DNA of 64,000 bases from assembly GCF_023502145.1 (NCBI RefSeq), contig NZ_JAMFLI010000002.1, positions 248,001 to 312,000 of the forward strand, read 5' to 3'. The DNA comes from Craterilacuibacter sp. RT1T (GTDB lineage: Bacteria; Pseudomonadota; Gammaproteobacteria; Burkholderiales; Chromobacteriaceae). A program made the translations under genes and the position numbers. The notes beneath the pieces are model-generated. The model made no database searches. It was not told the origin of the DNA and worked only from the letters and a program-made list of their open reading frames with translations. Positions 18,171-26,254 of this stretch are shown here, in pieces (the stretch's first letter is position 1; every line of letters starts with the position of its first letter).

Positions 18171-19061
18171 ATGTCCGACTTGTCTCCTCCGCGTCTGAGT
18201 GAAATTGTGTTAGCGAGTGAAAAAGGTTCTAACTTGCGCAGTCTGGGTGACATTCTGGTGCGTGATGGGTTAATCAGTGCCAGTGACATTGCCTTGATTG
18301 CCAAGTTTCAGGAAGAACAGGGCATACGCTTTGGAGAAGCCGCCGTACGTTTAGAGCTGGTGAGCGAAGCCGAATTGATGCAGGCGCTATCGCGTCAGTA
18401 TGACTATCCCTATTTAGACAGGGGAGATGACAGTATCAGTGCGGAAGTGGTTGCCGCATTCGATCCTTTTTCTCCTGTTGTCGAGCAATTGCGTGGCTTA
18501 CGCAGTCAGTTACTGGTTCGCTGGTTCGGAGAGAAAAAGCACAAGACTTTGGCGCTGGTCAGTCCAGGCTCCGGTGAAGGACGTAGCTTTCTCAGTGCAA
18601 ATCTGGCGGTTCTCTTTGCCCAGTTGGGGGAGCGTACCTTATTGATTGATGCCAACTTGCGTGAGCCCTGCCAGCACCGCCTATTTCGTCTGGGCAATCG
18701 AGCTGGCCTGGCCAATTTATTGGCGGGGCGCTGTGAACTGGATGATGCGATTGATCATGTTGCGACATTACCGCATCTGAGTGTAATGCCTGCTGGTATG
18801 GTGCCGCCCAATCCACAGGAGCTGCTAAGTCGCCCACGCATGGGCGAATTGTTAATTCTGTTGCGTCAACATTTTGATGTAATTTTGCTGGATACGCCGC
18901 CGGCATCCGGTATGGCGGATGCCGGTATTGTCGCGCGCTGGGCAGCCGGCGCCCTGATTGTAGCCCAACGCAATCAAAGCTCGGCTTCTGCCTTATCGGC
19001 GCTAGCCAAGGATCTGGAGCAGGCACAAATACCTAGGGTTGGCTGCGTGATTAATCGCTGA
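18171..19061 (+). CDS. epsG: EpsG chain-length tyrosine kinase-like ATPase
   Basis: A 296-residue cytoplasmic ATPase of the bacterial tyrosine kinase type, partner of EpsF. Residues 24-80 resemble the MshEN/GSPII_E N-terminal module (LGDILVRDGLI). The P-loop is SPGSGEGRSF at 131-140, where the usual Walker-A Lys is Arg. Walker A' TLLIDANLREP and Walker B DVILLDTPPASGMADA follow. There is no C-terminal Tyr cluster, so autophosphorylation as in Wzc is doubtful. I recall the Arg as common in EpsG-type members, so it is not necessarily a defect. Confidence 0.9.
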   Translation: MSDLSPPRLSEIVLASEKGSNLRSLGDILVRDGLISASDIALIAKFQEEQGIRFGEAAVRLELVSEAELMQALSRQYDYPYLDRGDDSISAEVVAAFDPFSPVVEQLRGLRSQLLVRWFGEKKHKTLALVSPGSGEGRSFLSANLAVLFAQLGERTLLIDANLREPCQHRLFRLGNRAGLANLLAGRCELDDAIDHVATLPHLSVMPAGMVPPNPQELLSRPRMGELLILLRQHFDVILLDTPPASGMADAGIVARWAAGALIVAQRNQSSASALSALAKDLEQAQIPRVGCVINR

Positions 19062-19086
19062 GCCGTTTTGTGGATTAGGGGGCGCT

Positions 19087-20175
19087 ATGGCTAAACAGCC
19101 TGTCATGTTATGCACTGCAGGGCGTGGTGGTATGTTGTCAGTGGTGGAGCGCTATCAGGCGGATGGTCTTTTTTCCCGCTGGAATGTCCGCCTGCTTTCG
19201 CCGCATGAAGAAGGCTCGCTCAGCCGTAGATTGTGGGTGGCATTGCGTGCTTTGCTGATTTTTTGTCGTGAACTGCTATTACGCCGGGTCAGCTTGTTGC
19301 ATTGCCATGTTGCCATGGCGGGTAGCTTCTGGCGTAAGTCTGTTTTTGCCTGGCTGGCGTTTGCTTGTCGTGTGCCGGTTATTTTTCATTTGCATGGCTC
19401 CGATCTGAAGCCTTGGTATGCGGCGCAGTCCCCCTTCTTACAAAAATGCATTCGCAGCACTTTAGAGCACTGTTCCGCAGTTTTGGTCCTGTCGGATAGC
19501 TGGGCCGATTATATTCATTCGCTCGCGCCGACTGCCCGGGTTCAAGTATTGCCTAATTATGTCGAGCTTCCTTCCGTGACATTAAGTCGGCAGGTGCAGC
19601 CGGTCGTGAACATTTTATTTCTTGGCATCATCGGTGAACGCAAAGGTGTGTTTGATCTGTTGCCGGCTTTTGCTCAAGCGCGTGCAATCTATCCTTTTAT
19701 GCGTTTGCAAATCGGTGGCAATGGCGAGCTTGAACAGGCGCGCCGCCAAGCCGAAGCCTTGGGCCTTGCGGCCGACGTCGATTTTCTGGGCTGGGTAGGG
19801 GGGGCTGAGCGTGACAAGTTGCTGGCCGAAGCCGATTTGATGGTTTTGCCGTCATATAACGAGGGCTTGCCGATCAGTCTGCTGGAGGCGATGGCTTGGT
19901 CCTTGCCTATTATCTCGACCCGGGTTGGTGGTATTCCTGAGCTGGTGAGTGACGGTGTCAGTGGTTTACTGCTTGATGCGGGAGATATAGACGGCTTGCG
20001 TGATGCCTTGCTGCGTTTGGCCTTGGATGCCTCTTTGCGAAAAAGTATGGGGCAGGCCGGGCGTTTGCGGGTGGCCTCGACCTTTTCTCGTGCTGCCGTA
20101 TTGCCTGTTCTTGAGGCTTTATATGCCAAGCTGACCGGTAAGCCGCACTTTGAGACGCAGCGCCAGTCTGCCTAA
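19087..20175 (+). CDS. Glycosyltransferase family 4
   Basis: A 362-residue GT-B fold glycosyltransferase. An N-terminal acceptor domain includes HLHGSDLKPWY near residue 100. The C-terminal GT4 domain has FLGIIGERKGV near 178, NEGLPISLLEAMA near 259 (the E-x7-E donor site) and GGIPELVSDG. It probably adds one sugar to the lipid-linked repeat unit in the cytoplasm. Donor and linkage cannot be inferred. It directly follows epsG and precedes the Alg14-like gene by 17 bp. Confidence 0.9.
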   Translation: MAKQPVMLCTAGRGGMLSVVERYQADGLFSRWNVRLLSPHEEGSLSRRLWVALRALLIFCRELLLRRVSLLHCHVAMAGSFWRKSVFAWLAFACRVPVIFHLHGSDLKPWYAAQSPFLQKCIRSTLEHCSAVLVLSDSWADYIHSLAPTARVQVLPNYVELPSVTLSRQVQPVVNILFLGIIGERKGVFDLLPAFAQARAIYPFMRLQIGGNGELEQARRQAEALGLAADVDFLGWVGGAERDKLLAEADLMVLPSYNEGLPISLLEAMAWSLPIISTRVGGIPELVSDGVSGLLLDAGDIDGLRDALLRLALDASLRKSMGQAGRLRVASTFSRAAVLPVLEALYAKLTGKPHFETQRQSA

Positions 20176-20192
20176 AGTTTGAAAGGAAGACC

Positions 20193-20651
20193 ATGAATCG
20201 CAATCGAATCAAGGTTTTGGCTATTGCTTCTGGCGGGGGGCATTGGGTGCAGCTGTTGCGTTTACGCGCAGCTTTTGAGGGATGTGACGTCGCCTATGCC
20301 AGTGTGCATCCTGCTTCGCAGGATGAGGTGCCCGGCCATCGCTATTATGCGTTTCGTGACGCATCGCGAAAAAATAAACTGGCTTTTGCGCGTGTGGTAT
20401 TTCGCATGCTGTGGATCATATTGCGTGAACGCCCCGACGTCGTGGTAACCACCGGCTCGGCACCCGCTTTATTTTGTGTGTTTTTCGGGCGTCTATGTGG
20501 CGCTCAGACCTTGTGGATAGACAGTATCGCTAACTGTCAGCAGTTGTCGCATTCCGGTAAAAAAGCACTGCGCATCGCTCATCGTTGTGTCAGTCAGTGG
20601 CCAGAGGTTGCACGTAACAATGGCATCGAATACTGGGGAGGCGCATTGTGA
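20193..20651 (+). CDS. Alg14/PssD-like glycosyltransferase subunit
   Basis: A 152-residue protein like the membrane-anchoring subunit of split GT28 glycosyltransferases (eukaryotic Alg14, rhizobial PssD). It shows AIASGGGHWVQLLRL at the N terminus, VVVTTGSAPALFCVFFGRL near residue 84 and WIDSIANCQQLS near 109. AAAGGAAG precedes the ATG. Its stop overlaps the GTG of the next gene, the Alg13-like catalytic half, so the two are coupled and should form one enzyme. Confidence 0.88.
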   Translation: MNRNRIKVLAIASGGGHWVQLLRLRAAFEGCDVAYASVHPASQDEVPGHRYYAFRDASRKNKLAFARVVFRMLWIILRERPDVVVTTGSAPALFCVFFGRLCGAQTLWIDSIANCQQLSHSGKKALRIAHRCVSQWPEVARNNGIEYWGGAL

Positions 20652-21166
20652 TTTTTGCCACGATTGGATCCATGCTGCCTTTTGACCGCTTGGTGCAAGT
20701 AGTTGATGGCTGGAGTGGTGAGCATCCCGCACAGGAGGTATTGATTCAGCTAGGACAAGGACAGTATGTACCGAGGCATGCCAAATGGGTTCGTATGATG
20801 CGGCCGTTAGAGTTTAACCAGTCGGTCGAGTCTTGTGAGTTGATGGTCGCCCATTTGGGAATGGGTTCTTTTATTACTGCCATGCAGGCTGGTAAACCGG
20901 TTATTTTGTTCCCCCGCTCACTTGCCTTGGGCGAGATTACTTCCGACCATCAAAGGCAGGCTGCTGATTGGTTGCGAGACAAGCCTGGCGTCTGGGTGGC
21001 CGATGATGAAACGGCATTGCAGGGTTTGCTGGATGCCTTTTGTGCGGGGCAACTCTCGGTGTCGCCCGAAGTGGGCTCGCGTAGTGCCAGCAACGAGTTG
21101 ATTACGCATGTACGGCAATTCATTCATGAAAGTCGCGGACAAAAGCGGGAGCATAAAGGTGAGTAG
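20648..21166 (+). CDS. Alg13/PssE-like glycosyltransferase subunit
   Basis: A 172-residue GT28 C-terminal-like domain (Alg13/PssE). IFATIGSMLPFDRLV is at the N terminus, VAHLGMGSFITAMQAGKPVILFP spans about 75-97, and the donor-binding loop DHQRQAADWL is near 107. The start is GTG, overlapping the stop of the Alg14-like gene. Together they likely make a glucuronosyl- or other UDP-sugar transferase, as PssDE does. The 3' end overlaps the next gene by 8 bp. Confidence 0.86.
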   Translation: MIFATIGSMLPFDRLVQVVDGWSGEHPAQEVLIQLGQGQYVPRHAKWVRMMRPLEFNQSVESCELMVAHLGMGSFITAMQAGKPVILFPRSLALGEITSDHQRQAADWLRDKPGVWVADDETALQGLLDAFCAGQLSVSPEVGSRSASNELITHVRQFIHESRGQKREHKGE

Positions 21167-22688
21167 CGACACCTATCGTCTGCCGCAAGGGCGACGTTTG
21201 GTCGATCTTGCTGTTGTTGTCGGCGCCATCTTGCTGGCTATGCTGTTTGGTTGGGTCGCGGCCAAGGGGGCGGTGCTGCCCAGTGCGATGGCGGTGGGTG
21301 TGTTGTTTGGCGGGCTTTTTTTTAAGCGTCCGGATTTTGCCATCAGCCTGCTGTTGGCTGGGTCTTTATTGTTAATGGGGCCAATAGGCCTTTTTTTGCC
21401 CGCATTAACTAAGCTCGCCTGGCTGTTTTCGCTGCTGGGCTTTTTTTTATTGGCCAGTATGACGCTGATCGGGCTAAGCGCACGGGAACGCCAAGTGCCG
21501 CTCCCCGTATTTATGCTTCTTCTTCTGTCTCTGATGTGTGTGAGTTCAGCTGTTTCATTTATCGGTGGTGGTGGTGTTGCCGAAGTAAGCGCAGGCGTTA
21601 AGCGCGCATGGCAGTTGTGGGGCCTGATGCTGGCGCTGGCCATGTTGCCTTTGAATGGCCGTGGAGAGCTTTTGTATCGGGGCTGGCTCAAGCTGCTTTT
21701 TTTTATCGCTTTGCTGCAACTGCCGTTTGCGCTTTACCAGTACTGGATACTAGTACCCCAGCGCATGGGAATGGGGCATGGTGTTGTGCCTATTGATGTT
21801 GTCGCAGGTACATTTGAAGCCAGTATGACGGGTGGTGGCTCTAGCGGCACGATGGCCATGTTTTTGATTCTGGTGCTGGCTTTTGTAATGGCTTCGTGGA
21901 AAGAAGGTTTGCTCAAAAGCCGGCATGCTTTGCTGCTCTCGTGCTGGCTGGGCGCACCACTTTTTATTGGTGAAACAAAACTGGTTTTGGTGTTGCTGCC
22001 GTTAATGCTGCTTATTGTGTTTGTGACCGACATACGCAAACACCCCGTTGCAGCCCTATTGGCTGTGTTGCTTGGTATTTTGCTAACCGCGACGCTGGCT
22101 TGGCTGTACTTCAAGATGTTGGCCACCGACTTTATGACGCCAGCCGAGCGGCTGCAGCAAACGCTGGATTACAACTTCGGCGCGGTGGGCTACAGCGGGC
22201 GTTATAGCTTGAACCGAACATCGGTGGTGACATTTTGGATGAATGAGCATGGCTGGCGTAACCCGTTAACTACGCTGTTTGGGCATGGCTTGGGGAGTTC
22301 GTATAGCGGTGATGGAGCACTGGTGCCGGGACATCTCAACAGATTGTACGCCGGGCTTGATATCAATCTGACGACGCTATCTACCTTGCTATGGGATGGT
22401 GGGGTGCTGGCGGTATGTTTACTTATCGCTGCTTTTTTCTTTGCTTGGCGTACATCCTCCCGCTTGCTCAGACAAGCTGGCGCCAGGCGCGACAAAGTCA
22501 TTCTCAATGTGCTGCGCGTATCATTGATGTTTAATTTGTTCATGGTTTTTTACTCCAACTCAATGCTGTCCAGTATGAGTCATGAGGCCTTACTGGCCTT
22601 CACCTTTGGTTATCTTGCCTGGCTGGCAAGGAGGTCTCATGTCGCACCGTCTGCTGTACCTGACTCGCGAGAAGTGTCCCAGTTTTAG
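21159..22688 (+). CDS. Exopolysaccharide polymerase / O-antigen ligase-like membrane protein
   Basis: A 509-residue polytopic membrane protein with about 11-12 predicted membrane segments and one long periplasmic loop (about residues 325-425), the topology of Wzy polymerases and O-antigen ligases. The loop contains YSGRYSLNRTSVVTFW and FGHGLGSSYSG. GTG 21159 is chosen because GGGA lies 8 bp upstream and it just overlaps the previous stop; ATG 21126 is an in-frame alternative adding 11 residues. It probably polymerises the repeat units in the periplasm. Confidence 0.82.
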   Translation: MSSDTYRLPQGRRLVDLAVVVGAILLAMLFGWVAAKGAVLPSAMAVGVLFGGLFFKRPDFAISLLLAGSLLLMGPIGLFLPALTKLAWLFSLLGFFLLASMTLIGLSARERQVPLPVFMLLLLSLMCVSSAVSFIGGGGVAEVSAGVKRAWQLWGLMLALAMLPLNGRGELLYRGWLKLLFFIALLQLPFALYQYWILVPQRMGMGHGVVPIDVVAGTFEASMTGGGSSGTMAMFLILVLAFVMASWKEGLLKSRHALLLSCWLGAPLFIGETKLVLVLLPLMLLIVFVTDIRKHPVAALLAVLLGILLTATLAWLYFKMLATDFMTPAERLQQTLDYNFGAVGYSGRYSLNRTSVVTFWMNEHGWRNPLTTLFGHGLGSSYSGDGALVPGHLNRLYAGLDINLTTLSTLLWDGGVLAVCLLIAAFFFAWRTSSRLLRQAGARRDKVILNVLRVSLMFNLFMVFYSNSMLSSMSHEALLAFTFGYLAWLARRSHVAPSAVPDSREVSQF

Positions 22689-23871
22689 GCCTGATTTGGC
22701 GCAGTTGTTTGGTGTTGAGTTACCCAAGCTGGGATGGCTGTGTGACATTGCCGCTGTAGAGGATGTGGGGGCCGAGGGAGATTGGCCAGCCGGCGAGACT
22801 TTCTTGCAGCATGCAACTGGCCCTGGCGGGCGACTGATAGCCTCTTTTCGCGCGGCCTTGAGCTTATTCACCTTGCCATCGCGCAAGCAATATTGCGCTA
22901 TTCAGGTGCGCGATCGCGCGATAGGTGCCTTGATTGGCCTGCTGGCTGCACGCTGGCATGGCCTGCCTTTTTTTTACTGGATGTCGTTTCCCTTGGCAGA
23001 GGAAATGCAGGATGTGGGCAAGGGGCGCATTCATGCCGAGGTTTCAATATGGCGTCGCCTGTTCTGGCGGATTCGAGGCCGAGTCTCCGCGTGGATACTA
23101 TATCGCTGGGTTTTACCTAGGGCGGATCATGTTTTTGTGCAAAGCGATGCCATGAAAAGCATGCTGGCAGACAAAGGCGTGCTGTCCGGGCGGATGACCC
23201 CGGTGCCTATGGGCGTCAGCCTCCCTGCTGCACTGGATCAACTGACACCGCCGGCAGATAAGCGCCTATATGGTCGAAGACTGTTGATTTATCTAGGTGC
23301 GCTGGAGCGCCGCCGCCATCCCGAGTTGATGCTGGAGGCCATGGTACAGGTCGTACAGGCCGAGCCGGATGCTTATCTGGTCTTGGTTGGCGATGCCGAG
23401 TTGCCAGGGGATCGTCAGTGGCTGGATCGGGAAATTGTGCGTTTGCGGCTGACTGAACATGTCCATATTACCGGATGGCTGCCCGCACATGAGGCGCGCT
23501 GCTATCTGAAAGAAGCCCGGCTTGGCTTGTCGCCCATACCGCGCTCGCGTGTATTCGATGTCAGTTCGCCGACCAAAGTCGCAGAGTATCTCGCCTATGG
23601 TGTGCCGGTCATTGCCAACGACTTGCCTGATCAAAAAATTCTCCTCAATGCTTGTGCCGGCGGGCTATGTGTCCCTCTGACAGCGGATGATTTTGCAAAC
23701 GCTATTTTGGTGCTGCTGCGTGATCCTGTGCGAGCGCGGCAGATGGGAGAGCAGGGGCGTAGCCGGATTGCATTTTTACGCAGCTATCCAGTGCTGGCTG
23801 CCATGCTGGCCGATTGTTATGACCAACTACTGGCAAGTCCTGCTTTGCCCGCCTCTGATACGAAAGCATAA
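22639..23871 (+). CDS. Glycosyltransferase family 4
   Basis: A 410-residue GT-B glycosyltransferase. ATG 22639 has a perfect AAGGAGG site and lies inside the 3' end of the polymerase gene (50-bp overlap), which implies coupled translation. The C-terminal domain shows IYLGALERRRHPELMLEAM near residue 216, VGDAELPGD near 252, and SSPTKVAEYLAYGVPVIAND near 308, the donor-binding region. It is the last gene of this transcription block; an intergenic region with its own promoter follows. Confidence 0.87.
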   Translation: MSHRLLYLTREKCPSFRPDLAQLFGVELPKLGWLCDIAAVEDVGAEGDWPAGETFLQHATGPGGRLIASFRAALSLFTLPSRKQYCAIQVRDRAIGALIGLLAARWHGLPFFYWMSFPLAEEMQDVGKGRIHAEVSIWRRLFWRIRGRVSAWILYRWVLPRADHVFVQSDAMKSMLADKGVLSGRMTPVPMGVSLPAALDQLTPPADKRLYGRRLLIYLGALERRRHPELMLEAMVQVVQAEPDAYLVLVGDAELPGDRQWLDREIVRLRLTEHVHITGWLPAHEARCYLKEARLGLSPIPRSRVFDVSSPTKVAEYLAYGVPVIANDLPDQKILLNACAGGLCVPLTADDFANAILVLLRDPVRARQMGEQGRSRIAFLRSYPVLAAMLADCYDQLLASPALPASDTKA

Positions 23872-23941
23872 CGGAGGCATTCAGTCGTGGCGCCTGGCAC
23901 GATGGGGAGTGGATTTTTGTTGTGTGTAAAACATATATGAA

Positions 23942-23971
23942 TTGCAATTTAATAGTTTTATTTACTATAAA
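23942..23971 (+). promoter_or_regulatory. Candidate promoter of the second eps block
   Basis: TTGCAA (23942-23947), an 18-bp spacer, then TATAAA (23966-23971), inside the most AT-rich part of the 187-bp gap between the glycosyltransferase and the Gfo/Idh/MocA gene. The leader would be about 80 nt and contains the hairpin at 24001-24025. Confidence 0.5.
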
Positions 23972-24000
23972 AATCAAATGTATTGAAACTCGTTTTGCCA

Positions 24001-24025
24001 CTGCAGTCGTATCGCACGACTACAG
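24001..24025. repeat. Hairpin in the leader of the Gfo/Idh/MocA gene
   Basis: CTGCAGTCGT (24001-24010) and ACGACTACAG (24016-24025) pair over 10 bp with one C-A mismatch and an ATCGC loop. No T-run follows, so it is not an ordinary terminator. It may stabilise the mRNA or bind a regulator. Confidence 0.45.
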
Positions 24026-24058
24026 CAAAGCTGTCTTACTTGCACCGGGGAGCTTGTG

Positions 24059-25150
24059 ATGGATCGTTCGGTTAATCTTGCCGTTGTCGGACTGGGAAAG
24101 ATGGGCTTGTCGCATTTAGCCATGATCAATGCGCATCCCGATGTTTGCGTGACGGCTATTTGCGATGCCAGTGGCTATGTACTGGATGTGCTGGAAAAGT
24201 ACACGGGCTTAGCTGCCTACACCGATTTTGACACCATGCTGCGCGAGGCCAAGCTGGATGCAGTCATTATTGCGACTCCTTCGGGCATGCATGCCCCCAT
24301 GGTCAAGGCTGCGCTGGAGCGCGGGCTACATGTTTTTTGCGAAAAGCCATTTTGTCTGGATACGGCCGATGGCGAGGCGCTGACGCAAATGGCGCTGGCG
24401 GGCAACCGGGTTAACCAGGTTGGTTATCACTGCCGCTTTGTTGGTGCATTTCAGGAGGTCAAACGACTACTGGAGGCGGGGGCCATTGGCGAGGTCACCC
24501 ATATCCAGGCTGAAGCCTACGGCCCGGTTGTACTGAAGCCCAAAGGGAGCTCGTGGCGTACACAACGCACCGAGGGTGGAGGCTGTTTGTATGATTACGC
24601 CGCCCATCCGCTGAATCTGGTGACTTGGTATTTCGGCATGCCACTTGCCGTGGGGGGAACGGTGCTTAATTCTGTGTTTTCGACCCAGACCGATGACGAG
24701 GTATTCGCAACCTTGTTTTATCCGGAGGGGAAAAGTGCACAGCTCTCGGTGAGCTGGAGCGACGAGTCCTTCCGCAAAATGAGTACATCGGTCACTGTAC
24801 TCGGTACCCAGGGCCGCATTCGCGCAGACCGGCAGGAGTGTCAGGTTTATTTGCGTGATACGGCTATGCTACCTGCGGGTTATCAGCATGGCTGGAATGT
24901 GAGATATACCACTGAACTGACTGCACCCGTATGGTTTTACGTGCGTGGCGAGGAGTATTCGGCTCAGCTTGATTATTTCATTCAGTGTATTCGCTCGGGT
25001 GCAGTAAACGACAATATTAATAGTTTCTCTGAAGCGCAAGCAACAGACCGCGTCATATCGATGCTGATTGCCGATGCCGAACAAGGTCCAATGCCGGTTG
25101 CTATGCGCGAGGCTAAGCTAAAAAAGCGTTGGGCTTTTTTCGGCGGCTAA
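24059..25150 (+). CDS. Gfo/Idh/MocA family sugar oxidoreductase
   Basis: A 363-residue NAD(P)-dependent dehydrogenase. The Rossmann motif VVGLGKMGLSH is at residues 9-19, the catalytic EKPFCLD near 95, GYHCRF near 123, and the DYAAHPLNLVTWYFG segment near 181 supplies the likely catalytic His. Enzymes of this family oxidise UDP-sugar C3 or similar positions, so it fits precursor synthesis for the polymer. ATG 24059 is preferred because GGGGAG lies 6 bp upstream; GTG 24056 is too close to it. Confidence 0.88.
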   Translation: MDRSVNLAVVGLGKMGLSHLAMINAHPDVCVTAICDASGYVLDVLEKYTGLAAYTDFDTMLREAKLDAVIIATPSGMHAPMVKAALERGLHVFCEKPFCLDTADGEALTQMALAGNRVNQVGYHCRFVGAFQEVKRLLEAGAIGEVTHIQAEAYGPVVLKPKGSSWRTQRTEGGGCLYDYAAHPLNLVTWYFGMPLAVGGTVLNSVFSTQTDDEVFATLFYPEGKSAQLSVSWSDESFRKMSTSVTVLGTQGRIRADRQECQVYLRDTAMLPAGYQHGWNVRYTTELTAPVWFYVRGEEYSAQLDYFIQCIRSGAVNDNINSFSEAQATDRVISMLIADAEQGPMPVAMREAKLKKRWAFFGG

Positions 25151-25179
25151 TGCCCATCACAATCAAAGGGGTCGGATAA

Positions 25180-26100
25180 ATGGACAAGTTGCTGTTTGGA
25201 GATAATCAGTTTTTTGGTGTTAACCATATGTCGGAAGAAAAAGCACGCGCGCAAGCCATGCGTTTTCAGCATATTCAAGCGGTGATGGATGTGTTGGATG
25301 ATGCTTACGATGAGGGTATGCGGACTTTCATGTGTACGACACATGATCGTATTGCTTTGGTCGCTGATCATATGCGGGTTAATCCAACGCGTTATAGCGG
25401 ATTCAAGTTTTACCCATGCATGCCTTATGCGCACAAATACGCCAATGCCGTGACCGAAGACGGCATGATCGGTGCACTCAAGCGCTTTTTGCCGAATGAG
25501 GGATTATTCAATGCGGCATTGCGCGGTGGGATGTCACTGGCCAAAAAAGATATTGAAGGAATCACCACCTTGTTGGTGGATGCAGAGATGAAAATGTTCT
25601 CTGGTTTGAATACCCCGGTAATCTTTCTGCAAAATGTGGTCGTTGATTTATTGCTGGGATTGGGCTTTAAGGATGCATTCCGTATTTTTGCGGACCATGT
25701 CCGCCATCGTTATCTGGCCGAACCTGGCTTTATCACGATGAATTTGCCGCGTCTATTGCCTGTGCTGCAGGAAATGGGGATAGATAACCCCATCGTCTGC
25801 GCCAATATCAATAAACTTGGATTCCGCATGAGCGGAGGACTGGAGGCTTATCAACAGACGTTGCGTGACCAGCCATTCCGGGCCGTGGCCATGTCTGTAT
25901 TTGCCTCGGGTGCTATAGCCCCGGACGAGGCCATAGAGTGGGTTAGCCAGCAGCCAAATATTCAGTCTATGGTGTTTGGAGCCTCTAGTCGTAGCAATAT
26001 CAGTTCGACCCGAAACTTGGTGGAGCGTTTATGGCCTTCTCCAGCCACATCGGTGGCTGCTGACATGAGTAGCCGGCCCATGCTTGTACGACCAAGCTGA
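25180..26100 (+). CDS. Conserved protein of unknown function, possibly TIM-barrel
   Basis: A 306-residue soluble protein that I do not recognise by name. It opens with LLFGDNQFFGVNHMSEEKA and keeps short hydrophobic strands alternating with helices, with late segments such as AVAMSVFASGAIAPDEAIEW and IQSMVFGASSRSNI. This pattern recalls aldo/keto reductase-like or other TIM barrels in which the last strands bind a phosphate. It follows the Gfo/Idh/MocA gene by 29 bp, so a shared pathway step on a nucleotide sugar or keto-sugar is a reasonable guess only. Confidence 0.7.
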   Translation: MDKLLFGDNQFFGVNHMSEEKARAQAMRFQHIQAVMDVLDDAYDEGMRTFMCTTHDRIALVADHMRVNPTRYSGFKFYPCMPYAHKYANAVTEDGMIGALKRFLPNEGLFNAALRGGMSLAKKDIEGITTLLVDAEMKMFSGLNTPVIFLQNVVVDLLLGLGFKDAFRIFADHVRHRYLAEPGFITMNLPRLLPVLQEMGIDNPIVCANINKLGFRMSGGLEAYQQTLRDQPFRAVAMSVFASGAIAPDEAIEWVSQQPNIQSMVFGASSRSNISSTRNLVERLWPSPATSVAADMSSRPMLVRPS

Positions 26101-26254
26101 TATGGAAACTAAAGTGGCGATAAGACAATTTTTATTGTTGCTGCGGATGTTTATTCGCGATATCTATTTGTTAGAAAGTACAGTTAAAAGTCAGCATCTA
26201 TCTGGGTAATGTCATAACCTAATGCCCGCTATAGACAGAAGGAGTTGGATCTAC

